DNA of 64,000 nt from Mycobacterium sp. WUMAC-067 (lineage in GTDB: Bacteria; Actinomycetota; Actinomycetes; Mycobacteriales; Mycobacteriaceae), in NCBI RefSeq assembly GCF_020217485.1, contig NZ_JAEKMI010000017.1, positions 1 to 64,000 on the forward strand, in the 5' to 3' direction. Of this stretch, positions 1 through 8,153 are shown in pieces. The position numbers and the translations under genes were made by a program. Within the stretch, counting starts at the first letter, position 1. The number at the start of each line of letters is the position of its first letter. The notes under the pieces were generated by a model. That model saw nothing but the letters and a program-made list of their open reading frames with translations. It was not told the origin of the DNA and did not search any database.

Positions 1-669
1 CGGGTCGTCGTTCTTGGTCGACATCACGATCCGCATCTGCGCGAACGCCGCGATCGCGACCGCTTCGATCCTGACCTCGACGCCACCGCAGATCGCGATG
101 TCGGCCTCCCCGAACACGATGTTGCGCCACGCCTGGGCGATGCCCTCCGATCCCGACGCGCACGCCGACACCGGGGTGATCACCCCGGCCCTGGCGTGGC
201 GCTCCAGGCCGACCGCCGCGGCGGCCCCGTTGGGCATGTACTTCTGCACCGCCAGCGGGGAGACCCCCTTTGCGCCTCGCGCGCGCAGGTCGTCGTAGCT
301 GAACACGATCTGCTCCGCCGAGCCCAGGCCGGTGCCGATGGACACCATCAGCCGGTCGCTGTCGACCTCGGGCGAGCCGGCGTTCTCCCACACCCGACGA
401 CCCAGGACGGTCGACATCGTTTGCAGGTAGCCCATGCGGTGCAGCTCGGCGCGGGTGAGCCCGCCGTCGAAATCCTCCAGCAGATGACCGCCGATGCGCA
501 CCGGCAGGTCAAACTCCTCGACGAACGAATCCTCGAGCTTGCGGATACCACTTTGCCTGTCCAGCAGCAGCTTCCACGTGGCCTCGGCGTCAGTCGCCAG
601 CGCCGTCGTCATCGCGATGCCCGTGACGACCACGTTCGGCAGCGTCTTCCCGGTAACCAGCTCCGCCAT
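1..669 (-). CDS. Beta-ketoacyl-ACP synthase, KasB-like (3' end outside window)
   Basis: Read on the minus strand from ATG at 669, this frame stays open for 223 codons to the window edge, so the C-terminal half is missing. The protein starts MAELVTGKTLPNVVVTGIAM and resembles mycobacterial KasB/KasA throughout, including the condensing-enzyme cysteine in PVSACASGSE (Cys170) and the NGAAAAVGLERHA segment. The two active-site histidines would lie beyond the edge. KasA and KasB extend meromycolate chains on ACP in FAS-II. The KasA-KasB pair of M. tuberculosis sits in the fabD-acpM-kasA-kasB cluster, and here the neighbours are iunH and cmaA1, so this is probably an additional paralogue. A purine-rich stretch (GAAAGG) lies upstream of the ATG. 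The family call is strong; the choice of KasB over KasA is from remembered similarity. Confidence 0.85.
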   Translation of the reverse strand, partial: MAELVTGKTLPNVVVTGIAMTTALATDAEATWKLLLDRQSGIRKLEDSFVEEFDLPVRIGGHLLEDFDGGLTRAELHRMGYLQTMSTVLGRRVWENAGSPEVDSDRLMVSIGTGLGSAEQIVFSYDDLRARGAKGVSPLAVQKYMPNGAAAAVGLERHARAGVITPVSACASGSEGIAQAWRNIVFGEADIAICGGVEVRIEAVAIAAFAQMRIVMSTKNDDP

Positions 670-772
670 GACTCCCGAAACCTTTCACTTGATGAGAGCT
701 GCTAACGATTGACGTCGAGCCCCACTCACCCCACCAAATCATGCCAAACACAAGCCACCATTATCCCAAACG

Positions 773-1240
773 TCACGAGGCGTGCCGCCGATTGGCGCCT
801 ACCGCCTGCGCTTGGGCCATCAGCGCGCGGCCGCCGGGCAACGCCCGCAGGGCGGTGCGGGCCAGCCGGTCGCGGCCGCGGACGCCGTCGGTCCTGGCCT
901 GGCCGGTGCGCAGGTGGCGCCAGCCCAGGCCCGCCCACGACCCCGCGACGACGGCGTCGATCACCCCGCCGCGGGCCCGGCGCCGGTCGATCAGGGCGAG
1001 GCCGAGCGCGGTCGCCGAGTGCACCGTGTCGACCCAGACCCCGGCCGCCAGCACCTCCGGGCCCGGGTTGACCCCCGACAACGCCGCCTGGACCAGATGG
1101 CGAGCGCCCAGGATGCGGGTGACGACGATCGCCCGGCGATCGACCCGCACGCCGTGGATGCGGCTCAACACCTCGGCGGGGGCGGCCAGCAGCACACCGC
1201 CCCATCCCGCGCGGATCAGCTCGATGGCACGAATCTTCAT
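773..1240 (-). CDS. Small conserved membrane-associated protein
   Basis: A 155-residue protein with several hydrophobic stretches (WGGVLLAAPAEVL near residue 13, EVLAAGVWVDTV near 62, VIDAVVAGSWAGLGW near 93) and an Arg-rich C-terminus. It looks like a small mycobacterial membrane protein; I do not recognise a named family. The ATG at 1240 follows a TAGCCT -10-like hexamer by 7 nt, so the message may be leaderless. It lies 5 bp downstream of iunH on the same strand, and that promoter would overlap the iunH stop codon. Function unknown. Confidence 0.6.
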   Translation of the reverse strand: MKIRAIELIRAGWGGVLLAAPAEVLSRIHGVRVDRRAIVVTRILGARHLVQAALSGVNPGPEVLAAGVWVDTVHSATALGLALIDRRRARGGVIDAVVAGSWAGLGWRHLRTGQARTDGVRGRDRLARTALRALPGGRALMAQAQAVGANRRHAS

Positions 1241-1245
1241 GCGGT

Positions 1246-2271
1246 CTAGGCTAACCGGCGCGCGAAGGGACCCACCCGCTCGATGAACAGATCGAAGAAA
1301 GCGGCCGCATCCACGTCAATCCCGATGAGCGCGTTGGGTTCTCGATGGCCCGACCAGTCGGTCACCGTCATGGCCCGGGTCAGGGTCCCCGTCAACTCGA
1401 TGTCCACGGTCGCCGGACGGGTCGTGACGAGCCCCGGATCCAGCGCGACGGCGGCGGCCAACGGATCGTGCATGTGCGCCTGATATCCGTGGCCGAGATC
1501 GTGATAGGCCTCCAGGTAGAACCGCGTGGCGTCCTCGATCACCCGGATCAGCGGATTGGACGCGGTCGACCGGGTTCCGCGTTCGTCGTGCTCGCTCAGC
1601 GGCGTCGTCGTCGACCCGGCGGCGGCAGCCAGCCGGGCCAGGTGCTCCGGTGTCATCGCGACCTTGCGGGTCAAGTCCAGGCCGCACAGGATCGGAAGGC
1701 GCTGCTGCTCAACGCCTTCATGGCCCCAGGCCGCCAGCACCTCGGCCGCGGCCTCGGGGTCCACGCTGATGTTCCATTCCGCCACCGCGGTGGTGTTGCC
1801 CCGGTGGTCGTAGGAGCCGCCCATGATCACCAGCCGGTGCAGCAGCGTCGGCAGCGCGGGCTCGGCGCGCACCGCCAGCGCCAGATTGGTCAGCGGGCCC
1901 GTCGCCACGCCGATGAGCTCGCCGGGGTGGGCGCGCGCCGCGCGCACCCAGGCGTCCGCCGAGTCGTAGTCGGTGAGCGAGCCCCCGCCGGGCGGCAGCT
2001 CGGCATAGCCTAATCCCTTGGGGCCGTGGACTTTTGACGGCAGTCGCATCGGTCCGGTCAGGGTCTGATCGGAGCCCCGGGAAACCGGTATGCCGGTGAC
2101 GTCGCACAGCCGCAACAGGCCCAGATTGTTTTCGCAAACCTGCTCCACGCCGACGTTTCCGCCGGTCGACGCGATGCCGATCACCTCGGCGTCCGGGCTG
2201 GCGAGCAGGTACATCAGCGCCAGCGCGTCATCCACGCCGGTGTCGACGTCGACAAAAACGGGAGCGTTCAT
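1246..2271 (-). CDS. iunH: Inosine-uridine preferring nucleoside hydrolase
   Basis: A 341-residue nucleoside hydrolase that cleaves the N-glycosidic bond of ribonucleosides to base plus ribose for purine/pyrimidine salvage. The N-terminus carries the calcium- and ribose-binding motif DVDTGVDDALAL (residues 8-19), and the family's NLALA and GGS segments (near residues 130-150) are present. It is the counterpart of Rv3393 and is divergent from cmaA1 as in M. tuberculosis. The protein is somewhat longer than the roughly 308 residues I recall for Rv3393. The ATG is preceded by TATGTT and 7 nt, with no Shine-Dalgarno sequence, which fits a leaderless transcript. In M. tuberculosis imuB/imuA' lie on the other side of this gene; they are not here. 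Confidence 0.9.
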   Translation of the reverse strand: MNAPVFVDVDTGVDDALALMYLLASPDAEVIGIASTGGNVGVEQVCENNLGLLRLCDVTGIPVSRGSDQTLTGPMRLPSKVHGPKGLGYAELPPGGGSLTDYDSADAWVRAARAHPGELIGVATGPLTNLALAVRAEPALPTLLHRLVIMGGSYDHRGNTTAVAEWNISVDPEAAAEVLAAWGHEGVEQQRLPILCGLDLTRKVAMTPEHLARLAAAAGSTTTPLSEHDERGTRSTASNPLIRVIEDATRFYLEAYHDLGHGYQAHMHDPLAAAVALDPGLVTTRPATVDIELTGTLTRAMTVTDWSGHREPNALIGIDVDAAAFFDLFIERVGPFARRLA

Positions 2272-2310
2272 TGTTTACAACATAGCCATCTCGGCTATTA
2301 GGCTGAGCTG
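2272..2310. promoter_or_regulatory. Back-to-back leaderless promoters with a palindrome (iunH / cmaA1)
   Basis: The 39-nt gap between two divergent start codons has a TAGGCT -10-like box (2299-2304) exactly 6 nt before the cmaA1 ATG. On the other strand TATGTT (2284-2279) lies 7 nt before the iunH ATG. Between them is a perfect inverted repeat, ATAGCC-n5-GGCTAT (2282-2298). No ribosome binding site fits for either gene. The -10 boxes are seen; promoter activity and an operator role for the palindrome are inferred. Confidence 0.5.
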
Positions 2311-3198
2311 ATGCCCACAACGTCGGAGCCCCCGGAGGGCACTGAGTTAACGCCGCACTTCGACGACGTGCAGGCCCACTACGACTTGTCGGACGACTTC
2401 TTCCGGCTATTCCTCGACCCGACCCAGACGTACAGCTGTGCCTACTTCGAGCGCGAGGATATGACGCTGGAAGAAGCGCAGATCGCCAAGATCGACCTCG
2501 CCCTGGGCAAACTCGGGCTGCAGCCGGGCATGACGTTGCTCGACGTCGGCTGCGGCTGGGGCGCCACCATGATGCGCGCCGTGGAGAAATACGACGTCAA
2601 CGTCGTCGGCCTCACCCTGAGCCGCAACCAGGCCGAGCACGTCGAGCGGCTGATCGCGCAGTCCGGCAGCCCCCGTTCCGCCCGGATCCTGCTGCAGGGC
2701 TGGGAGGAGTTCGACGAGCCCGTCGACCGGATCGTCAGCATCGGCGCCTTCGAGCACTTCGGGCACGAGCGCTACGACGCGTTCTTCACCATGGCGCATC
2801 GCCTGCTGCCCGACGACGGGGTCATGCTGCTGCACACCATCACCGGTCTGCACCCGACGGAGATGGTGGAGCGCGGCATGCCCATCTCGTTCACGTTCGC
2901 CCGATTCATCAAATTCATTGTCACCGAGATCTTCCCGGGCGGGCGGTTACCGTCGATACCGATGGTGCAGGAGCGCGCCACCGCGAACGGCTTCACGGTG
3001 AGCCGCATCCAGTCGCTGCAGCCGCACTACGCGAAGACCCTCGACATCTGGGCCGCCGCGCTGCAAGCCCACAAGGAGCAGGCCATCGCGGTGCAGTCCG
3101 AGGAAGTCTACGAGCGGTACATGAAATACCTGACCGGCTGCGCCGACGCCTTCCGGGTCGGATACGTCGACGTCAACCAGTTCACGTTGGAGAAATGA
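2311..3198 (+). CDS. cmaA1: Cyclopropane mycolic acid synthase CmaA1
   Basis: A 295-residue SAM-dependent methyltransferase that adds a methylene bridge across a cis double bond of the meromycolate chain, modifying cell-wall mycolic acids. The family opening [20 protein letters not shown] (residues 24-43) and SAM motif LLDVGCGWG are intact, as are [11 protein letters not shown] and the C-terminal [13 protein letters not shown]. Near-continuous similarity to M. tuberculosis CmaA1 (Rv3392c) and the same neighbours (iunH, acrA1) support this assignment over the mmaA or pcaA paralogues. The ATG is 6 nt after a -10-like box with no Shine-Dalgarno sequence. Its stop codon abuts that of acrA1, so the two genes converge without a gap. 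Confidence 0.92.
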   Translation: MPTTSEPPEGTELTPHFDDVQAHYDLSDDFFRLFLDPTQTYSCAYFEREDMTLEEAQIAKIDLALGKLGLQPGMTLLDVGCGWGATMMRAVEKYDVNVVGLTLSRNQAEHVERLIAQSGSPRSARILLQGWEEFDEPVDRIVSIGAFEHFGHERYDAFFTMAHRLLPDDGVMLLHTITGLHPTEMVERGMPISFTFARFIKFIVTEIFPGGRLPSIPMVQERATANGFTVSRIQSLQPHYAKTLDIWAAALQAHKEQAIAVQSEEVYERYMKYLTGCADAFRVGYVDVNQFTLEK

Positions 3199-5217
3199 TC
3201 ACCAGTGCACGCCGGGCACCAGGCGCACCAGCCGCTTGACCGTCCGGGGTGTGCGGATGCCGCCGGTGACGGCGCGGACGGGCCGGCTGGGTCTGCGGCG
3301 CGCGGTCGTCGGCCGCGCCTCTGCAACGGGTGCCACCCCCCGTGCCGCGGCCGAGTCGGGATAGCCGAGATAGAGCTGATGCAGGATTCGCCGAGAAGTC
3401 CTGGGGGCGAAGTAATTTCCGGCCTCGGCGAGCGTACCCAGCGGGGTGTCGATGCGCGCCGGCTTGTCCACCAGCCCGCGCACCACCATCGCCGCCGCGC
3501 GTTCGGGGCTGATCGCCGGGACCGGGTTGAGCCGGTGCGACGGCACGATCATCGGGGTGCGCACCAGCGGCATGTGGATGTTGGTGAACGTGATGTGGTC
3601 GGACAGCACCTCCGATCCGACCACGTCGGAGAACGCGTCCAGCGCCGCCTTGGTCGGTAGGTAAGAGCTGTACTTGGGGTTGCGCGCCTGCACGCCGGCG
3701 CTCGACACGTTGACGACGTGACCGAATCGCCGCTCGCGCCAATGGGGCAGCAGCGCCAGCACCATCCGCACCGCGCCGAAGTAGTTGACCGCCATCACCC
3801 GTTCGTAATCGTGCATCCGGTCGTAGGCGTTGACCACCGAGCGGCGGATCGAGCGGCCGGCATTGTTCACCAGGTAATCGACGTGGTCGAAGCGCCCCAG
3901 GATGTCTTTGACGGTGTGTTCCACCGACGCGGAATCGGTGACATCGCAGGTAAAGGCATGGGCGGCACCGCCATTGGCGCGGATCTCGGCGACCAGCGCA
4001 TCCAGCGCCGCGCCGTTGCGGGCCAGCGCGAACACGGTGGCGCCCCGCTCGGCGATCGCGATCGCCGACGCCCGGCCGATCCCGCTGGAGGCGCCCGTGA
4101 CGATGACGTGCCGGCCCCGCAACGGTTCTCGTGGATCGTCGCGGCGGGCGCGGTCCGGATCGAGATGCTCCGCCCAGTACCGCCACAGTTTGGGCGCATA
4201 GGAGGAAAACTCGGGCACCCGGATCCCGAGTTCCTGCAAGGCGTTTCGGGTCCGCTCGCTGACGAAGGTGGGGGGCAGGTCGACCAGGTCGAACACCTCG
4301 GCGGGGATGCCCAGTTGGGTGGCCGCCATGTTGCGCACCACCCGGGCGCGGCCGCGCACATTGAGGACGGGGGCGGCCACCGAGCGGGGCAGCGACCCGC
4401 GCAGCGGCGGCAGCCCGGCGGCCTTGGCCACACCGCGGTAGATGCCCCGCAGACCGATGGTCTTCTCGGCGGTCAGGTGGAAGGTCTGCCCGTCCCGGCC
4501 GTCGGCGTGCAGCAACGCGACCAGCGCGTCGACGACGTAGTCGACGGGGACGATGTTGGTGCGGCCCGTGTCGGGCAGCAGGATCGGGGTCAGCGACGGC
4601 AGCACCGCCAACTTGGCCAGCACGCCGAAGAAGTAGTACGGCCCGTCCACCTTGTCCATCTCGCCGGTGCGTGAATCGCCCACCACCACCGCCGGGCGGT
4701 AGATGCGATAGCGCAGCCCGGGCGTCGAGCGCACCAGCAGTTCGGCTTCGAACTTGGTCTGGTGATAGGGCGTCGGCAGTTGCTGCCCGACGTCGAAGTC
4801 GTCCTCGGTGTATTCGCCGCGGAAGTCGCCCGCCACGGCGATCGACGAGACGTGGTGCAACGTCGCGTCCAGGCGCTGCGCTAGGCCGATCACCGCGCGG
4901 GTGCCCTCGACGTTGGCGGCGCGCTGCTCGGGCTCGCCGGCGGTGATGTCGTAGATCGCCGCGCAGTGCACCACGTGGTCGATCTCGCCCAGCTCGGCGA
5001 GGACGTCGTCGCTCAGGTCCAGCTCCGGCAGCTCGGCGACCAGCGGTTTGACCCGCTCACCCCACTGCTCAGCCCACTGGGCCGCGAGCCGTTCGAAGCG
5101 GCCCAGCGACTGCCGTCGCACCAGCACCCACACCCGCGCGTCGAGGCGGGATTCCAAAAGACGAGACACGACGCGGCGGCCAATAAACCCGGTACCGCCG
5201 GTAACGACATACCGCAT
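3199..5217 (-). CDS. acrA1: Multifunctional fatty acyl-CoA reductase with C-terminal SDR domain
   Basis: A 672-residue two-domain reductase matching Rv3391. The N-terminal half is an extended-SDR fatty acyl reductase beginning with the NAD(P)-binding VTGGTGFIGRRV (residues 5-16). The second half, from about residue 366, is a classical SDR with its own TGASSGIG motif. It has the active-site YxxxK in YSSYLPTKAAL, about residues 519-523. Such proteins reduce acyl-CoA to aldehyde or alcohol using NADPH, for example in wax ester or long-chain lipid metabolism; the substrate here is not shown by the sequence. It is tail-to-tail with cmaA1. The ATG at 5217 begins directly with the Rossmann strand. 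Confidence 0.9.
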   Translation of the reverse strand: MRYVVTGGTGFIGRRVVSRLLESRLDARVWVLVRRQSLGRFERLAAQWAEQWGERVKPLVAELPELDLSDDVLAELGEIDHVVHCAAIYDITAGEPEQRAANVEGTRAVIGLAQRLDATLHHVSSIAVAGDFRGEYTEDDFDVGQQLPTPYHQTKFEAELLVRSTPGLRYRIYRPAVVVGDSRTGEMDKVDGPYYFFGVLAKLAVLPSLTPILLPDTGRTNIVPVDYVVDALVALLHADGRDGQTFHLTAEKTIGLRGIYRGVAKAAGLPPLRGSLPRSVAAPVLNVRGRARVVRNMAATQLGIPAEVFDLVDLPPTFVSERTRNALQELGIRVPEFSSYAPKLWRYWAEHLDPDRARRDDPREPLRGRHVIVTGASSGIGRASAIAIAERGATVFALARNGAALDALVAEIRANGGAAHAFTCDVTDSASVEHTVKDILGRFDHVDYLVNNAGRSIRRSVVNAYDRMHDYERVMAVNYFGAVRMVLALLPHWRERRFGHVVNVSSAGVQARNPKYSSYLPTKAALDAFSDVVGSEVLSDHITFTNIHMPLVRTPMIVPSHRLNPVPAISPERAAAMVVRGLVDKPARIDTPLGTLAEAGNYFAPRTSRRILHQLYLGYPDSAAARGVAPVAEARPTTARRRPSRPVRAVTGGIRTPRTVKRLVRLVPGVHW

Positions 5218-5282
5218 GAAGACATCGTGGCTTCGGCAGCCGCGGACGTCAACTGCCGATCTTCACACGAGGGTTGGTGCGC

Positions 5283-5999
5283 CTAGCTGTGGAAGTCGCG
5301 GATCCCGTCCCAGTCGACCAGCGTCCAGCCGGTCATCGGGTTACCGTTGATCACCACGCGGCCGGTGTTGGGCAACGGGTGGGTGGTCATCAGGCTTTCC
5401 TTGCCGTTGCGGGTGTTCATCAGCGTCCACACCATGATCGAGTTCGCGTGCGAGAACACCACCGGGTTGTGGTGGCCGCTGTTGTAGACCTTGTTGACGG
5501 CCGCGGTGAACTGGTCGTTGAACTCTTTTCCGCTGATCGAGCCCGGGATGCTGTACGACACGTCGCCCTTGATCCAGTTCACCGGCGCCACCAGGTAGGT
5601 CGACTTCGCCATCGACTCGGGTTTGCCGTTGTACCAGCCGGCGTCGATCTCCTGGATGCCGGGCAGAACCTCGACCTGCTTGCCGAGCTCGGCGGCCAGC
5701 GGCGCGGCGGTTTGCTGCGTCCGGGTCATGGTGGAGGCGTAGACGCTGTCGTAGTCCTTGCGGCCGAGTAGGTGCGCGAGCTGTTCTGCCTGCCCCTTGC
5801 CCTCCGCGGTGAGGCCGGGGCCCGGCACGTCGGTGTCGATGGTGCCGGCGGCGTTGGCCTCCGACTGGGCGTGCCGGACGAACGTCACCGTGATGGAGCG
5901 CGCCTGCGGCGAGCCGCCGCCGCAGCCGGCGACGATTACCGTTGCGGTGAGCGCGGCGACTGCTACTGAGGCCTTGCGGAACCAGCTGCGCTTGGGCAT
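5283..5999 (-). CDS. lpqD: Lipoprotein LpqD, histidine-phosphatase (phosphoglycerate mutase-like) fold
   Basis: A 238-residue exported lipoprotein. A short basic N-terminus and hydrophobic core lead to the lipobox VAGC, with lipidated Cys26. The mature part carries the histidine phosphatase signature FVRHAQSEAN (phospho-accepting His43) and the downstream SHANSIMVW region, which supplies the second histidine. It matches Rv3390 in length and position. The enzymes act on phosphoesters, but the substrate of LpqD is unknown. It is divergent from htdY across an 83-nt gap. Confidence 0.88.
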   Translation of the reverse strand: MPKRSWFRKASVAVAALTATVIVAGCGGGSPQARSITVTFVRHAQSEANAAGTIDTDVPGPGLTAEGKGQAEQLAHLLGRKDYDSVYASTMTRTQQTAAPLAAELGKQVEVLPGIQEIDAGWYNGKPESMAKSTYLVAPVNWIKGDVSYSIPGSISGKEFNDQFTAAVNKVYNSGHHNPVVFSHANSIMVWTLMNTRNGKESLMTTHPLPNTGRVVINGNPMTGWTLVDWDGIRDFHS

Positions 6000-6082
6000 G
6001 GAAGACAGCCTGCCCTGCCGACGGCTTCGGTGGGAAGGGTTTGCGATGGTTACGTGCAGAAAATCCTCGAAAGGAGACCCCC

Positions 6083-6949
6083 ATGGCGATTGACCCGAGT
6101 GCCGTCGGCGCGGTGACCGAACCCATGCTCTTCGAATGGACCGACCGGGACACGCTGCTCTACGCGCTCGGCGTCGGCGCCGGGATCGACGACCTGGCCT
6201 TCACCACCGAGAACAGCCACGACATCGACCAGCAGGTGCTGCCCACCTACGCGGTGATCTGCTGCCCGGCCTTCGGCGCGGCCGGCCTGGTCGGAAAGTT
6301 CAACTGGGCCATGCTGTTACACGGATCGCAGAGCATCCGGCTGCACGCGCCGCTGCCGCCCGCGGGCAAGCTCTCGGTGGTGTCCGAGGTCGCCGACATC
6401 CAGGACAAGGGTGAGGGCAAGAACGCGATCCTCGTGCTGCGCGGCCGGGGCACCGACCCGGACTCGAAGCAGCTGATCGCCGAGACGCTCACCACGCTGG
6501 TCATCCGCGGCGAGGGCGGGTTCGGGGGAATGCCGGGCCAGCGGCCTGTCGCCCCGGAATTCCCGGACCGCGAGCCCGACGCGCGGATCGCGCTGCCCAC
6601 CCGCGAGGACCAGGCGCTGATCTACCGGCTCTCCGGTGACCGCAACCCGCTGCACAGCGACCCGTGGTTCGCTCGCGAGCTGGCGGGGTTCCCCAAGCCG
6701 ATCCTGCACGGGCTGTGCACCTACGGGGTGTCGGGTCGCGCGCTGGTGTCCGAGCTCGGCGGCGGCGTCGCGGCCAACATCACCTCGATCGCCTCGCGAT
6801 TCACCTCACCGGTGTTCCCCGGCGAGACTTTGACCACGCTGATCTGGCGCACCGGGGAGGGCAAGGCCGTGTTCCGCACCGAGGCGTCGGGTGCCGAGGG
6901 TTCCGGCGTCCGCGTGGTGCTCGACGACGGCGCGGTGGAATACGCCTGA
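6083..6949 (+). CDS. htdY: (R)-specific enoyl-CoA hydratase / 3-hydroxyacyl-thioester dehydratase HtdY
   Basis: A 288-residue double-hotdog protein of the MaoC-like hydratase 2 family, matching Rv3389c. It interconverts trans-2-enoyl and (R)-3-hydroxyacyl thioesters. The C-terminal hotdog holds the hydratase-2 motif, in YRLSGDRNPLHSDPWFA followed by GFPKPILHGLCTYG. The Asp and His of DRNPLH are the expected catalytic pair. The open frame extends 14 codons upstream, but ATG 6083 is preferred because AAAGGAG lies about 7 nt before it and MAIDPSAVG matches the usual family N-terminus. It converges on otsB with no gap. Confidence 0.9.
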   Translation: MAIDPSAVGAVTEPMLFEWTDRDTLLYALGVGAGIDDLAFTTENSHDIDQQVLPTYAVICCPAFGAAGLVGKFNWAMLLHGSQSIRLHAPLPPAGKLSVVSEVADIQDKGEGKNAILVLRGRGTDPDSKQLIAETLTTLVIRGEGGFGGMPGQRPVAPEFPDREPDARIALPTREDQALIYRLSGDRNPLHSDPWFARELAGFPKPILHGLCTYGVSGRALVSELGGGVAANITSIASRFTSPVFPGETLTTLIWRTGEGKAVFRTEASGAEGSGVRVVLDDGAVEYA

Positions 6950-8098
6950 CTAGGCTTCGAGCTGATCGGCCAGCCGGTCGGTGAATTCGGCGGCCCGCGC
7001 GGGGCTGTCCAGCGCGAACAGCGCGGCGGTGGCGCGGTCGCCATCGTCGTTGTGCCGCACCAGGATCGGCACACCATCATCGTGGACCGCGTCGAACGCG
7101 TCCTCGTCGGTGATGTCGTCGCCGAGGTAGACCGGCGTCAGCGCGCCCGCCCCGGCCTGGTGCAGGTGGTCGATCACCCAGCGCAGCGTTTTTCCCTTGT
7201 CCCAGTCCAGGTCCGGGCGCAGCTCGATGACCTCGCGGCCGGTGGTCACCCGGAGCGCGTCGCGGCGACCCGCCGCGCGCACCGCCGCGAGCACCTCACC
7301 GACGCGGTCGCGTTCGGCGTTGCGGTAGTGCGCGGCGACGCCGAATCGCTTGTGCTCCACCACCACTCCGGGGATCGCGCCGAGCTGGTCGCGCAGCTGG
7401 GTCGCCGCCCGCTCCAGCACCGGGATGGCCGCGGCCGCCGCGTCGTTTTGGTGGTGTGTCCCGTCGGGTGCGGTCAGCTCGAAACCGTGGCTGCCGGCAT
7501 ACCAAATACCCGGTACGCCAACGCGATTCGTCACGTCGGCGAGATCGCGACCGGACAGCACCGCGACCGGGCAGCGGGCGGCCAGCTTCCCCAGCGCCTC
7601 GGTGGCCCCGGCGACGGGCCGGGCGGCGTCCGGGTCGTCGACGATGTCGGACAGCGTGCCGTCGAAGTCGAAGAACACGGCCGGGCGCCGGTCGGCCAGG
7701 CCGCCGGCGGTGTCGGTCAGGGCCTGCATCGCGTCGGGCAGCTGCGACATCCGGCGGTCCCCGGTGCGCACGACGACCTCGCCCGGGTCGCCGACCACGG
7801 CGTCGGCCCCGGCGTCACGCAGCGCGCCGGCGCGCCCGGCCGGGCCGACACCGATCACCAACGCGAATCCCGCGGCGCGGGCGGCCTCGACGCCGGCCGC
7901 GTCCCCGGCGACCACGACGGCGCGGCCCGGGCGCACCTTCAGGCCCGCGGCCGTCCGCACCGGCCCGTCGGCGGAAACGGCGGCGGCGCCCACCCCGATC
8001 TCGCGCAGCTGCGCGGCCAATGGCGAGTCGAGCGCGCTGTCGTCGGTTTCCAGGTCGAACAGCACGGCGTCGTGGCGGCGCGGGTCGATGACCGGCAT
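6950..8098 (-). CDS. otsB: Trehalose-6-phosphate phosphatase
   Basis: A 382-residue protein that dephosphorylates trehalose-6-phosphate to trehalose, matching OtsB2 (Rv3372, about 391 residues). Residues 1-120 form the N-terminal non-catalytic domain typical of mycobacterial OtsB. The HAD phosphatase follows, with its nucleophile loop FFDFDGTLSD (Asp144 and Asp146), the VLSGRD motif, and the metal-binding YLGDDITDEDAFD near the C-terminus. It is divergent from dnaE2. A GAGAGGG ribosome site precedes the ATG, and a TATCGT -10-like box (8113-8118, minus strand) lies beside the LexA site. In M. tuberculosis a large PE/IS-rich block separates otsB2 from htdY; here they are adjacent. Confidence 0.9.
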   Translation of the reverse strand: MPVIDPRRHDAVLFDLETDDSALDSPLAAQLREIGVGAAAVSADGPVRTAAGLKVRPGRAVVVAGDAAGVEAARAAGFALVIGVGPAGRAGALRDAGADAVVGDPGEVVVRTGDRRMSQLPDAMQALTDTAGGLADRRPAVFFDFDGTLSDIVDDPDAARPVAGATEALGKLAARCPVAVLSGRDLADVTNRVGVPGIWYAGSHGFELTAPDGTHHQNDAAAAAIPVLERAATQLRDQLGAIPGVVVEHKRFGVAAHYRNAERDRVGEVLAAVRAAGRRDALRVTTGREVIELRPDLDWDKGKTLRWVIDHLHQAGAGALTPVYLGDDITDEDAFDAVHDDGVPILVRHNDDGDRATAALFALDSPARAAEFTDRLADQLEA

Positions 8099-8125
8099 GA
8101 GCCAACCCTCTCACGATAGCTCCTA

Positions 8126-8141
8126 TCGAACATACTTTCGA
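8126..8141. promoter_or_regulatory. LexA (SOS) box of dnaE2
   Basis: TCGAACATACTTTCGA differs at one position from the mycobacterial LexA consensus TCGAAC-N4-GTTCGA. The surrounding bases extend it to a perfect inverted repeat with 8-bp arms (8123-8130 and 8137-8144) around a 6-nt spacer. It overlaps the start of the dnaE2 -10 element, the right place for repression that is lifted by DNA damage. The match is seen; LexA control of dnaE2 is established in M. tuberculosis. Confidence 0.88.
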
Positions 8142-8147
8142 TAGACT
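8142..8147 (+). promoter_or_regulatory. -10 element for leaderless dnaE2 mRNA
   Basis: TAGACT fits the mycobacterial TANNNT -10 pattern and ends 6 nt before the GTG start codon at 8154. No Shine-Dalgarno sequence fits between the LexA box and the GTG. This implies that transcription starts at, or within a base of, the start codon. Confidence 0.6.
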
Positions 8148-8153
8148 GCCAGG

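Noticed and set aside
8126..8141. The palindrome considered as a transcription terminator hairpin
   Set aside because: There is no T-run, it lies between divergent starts, and it matches the LexA consensus with one mismatch.
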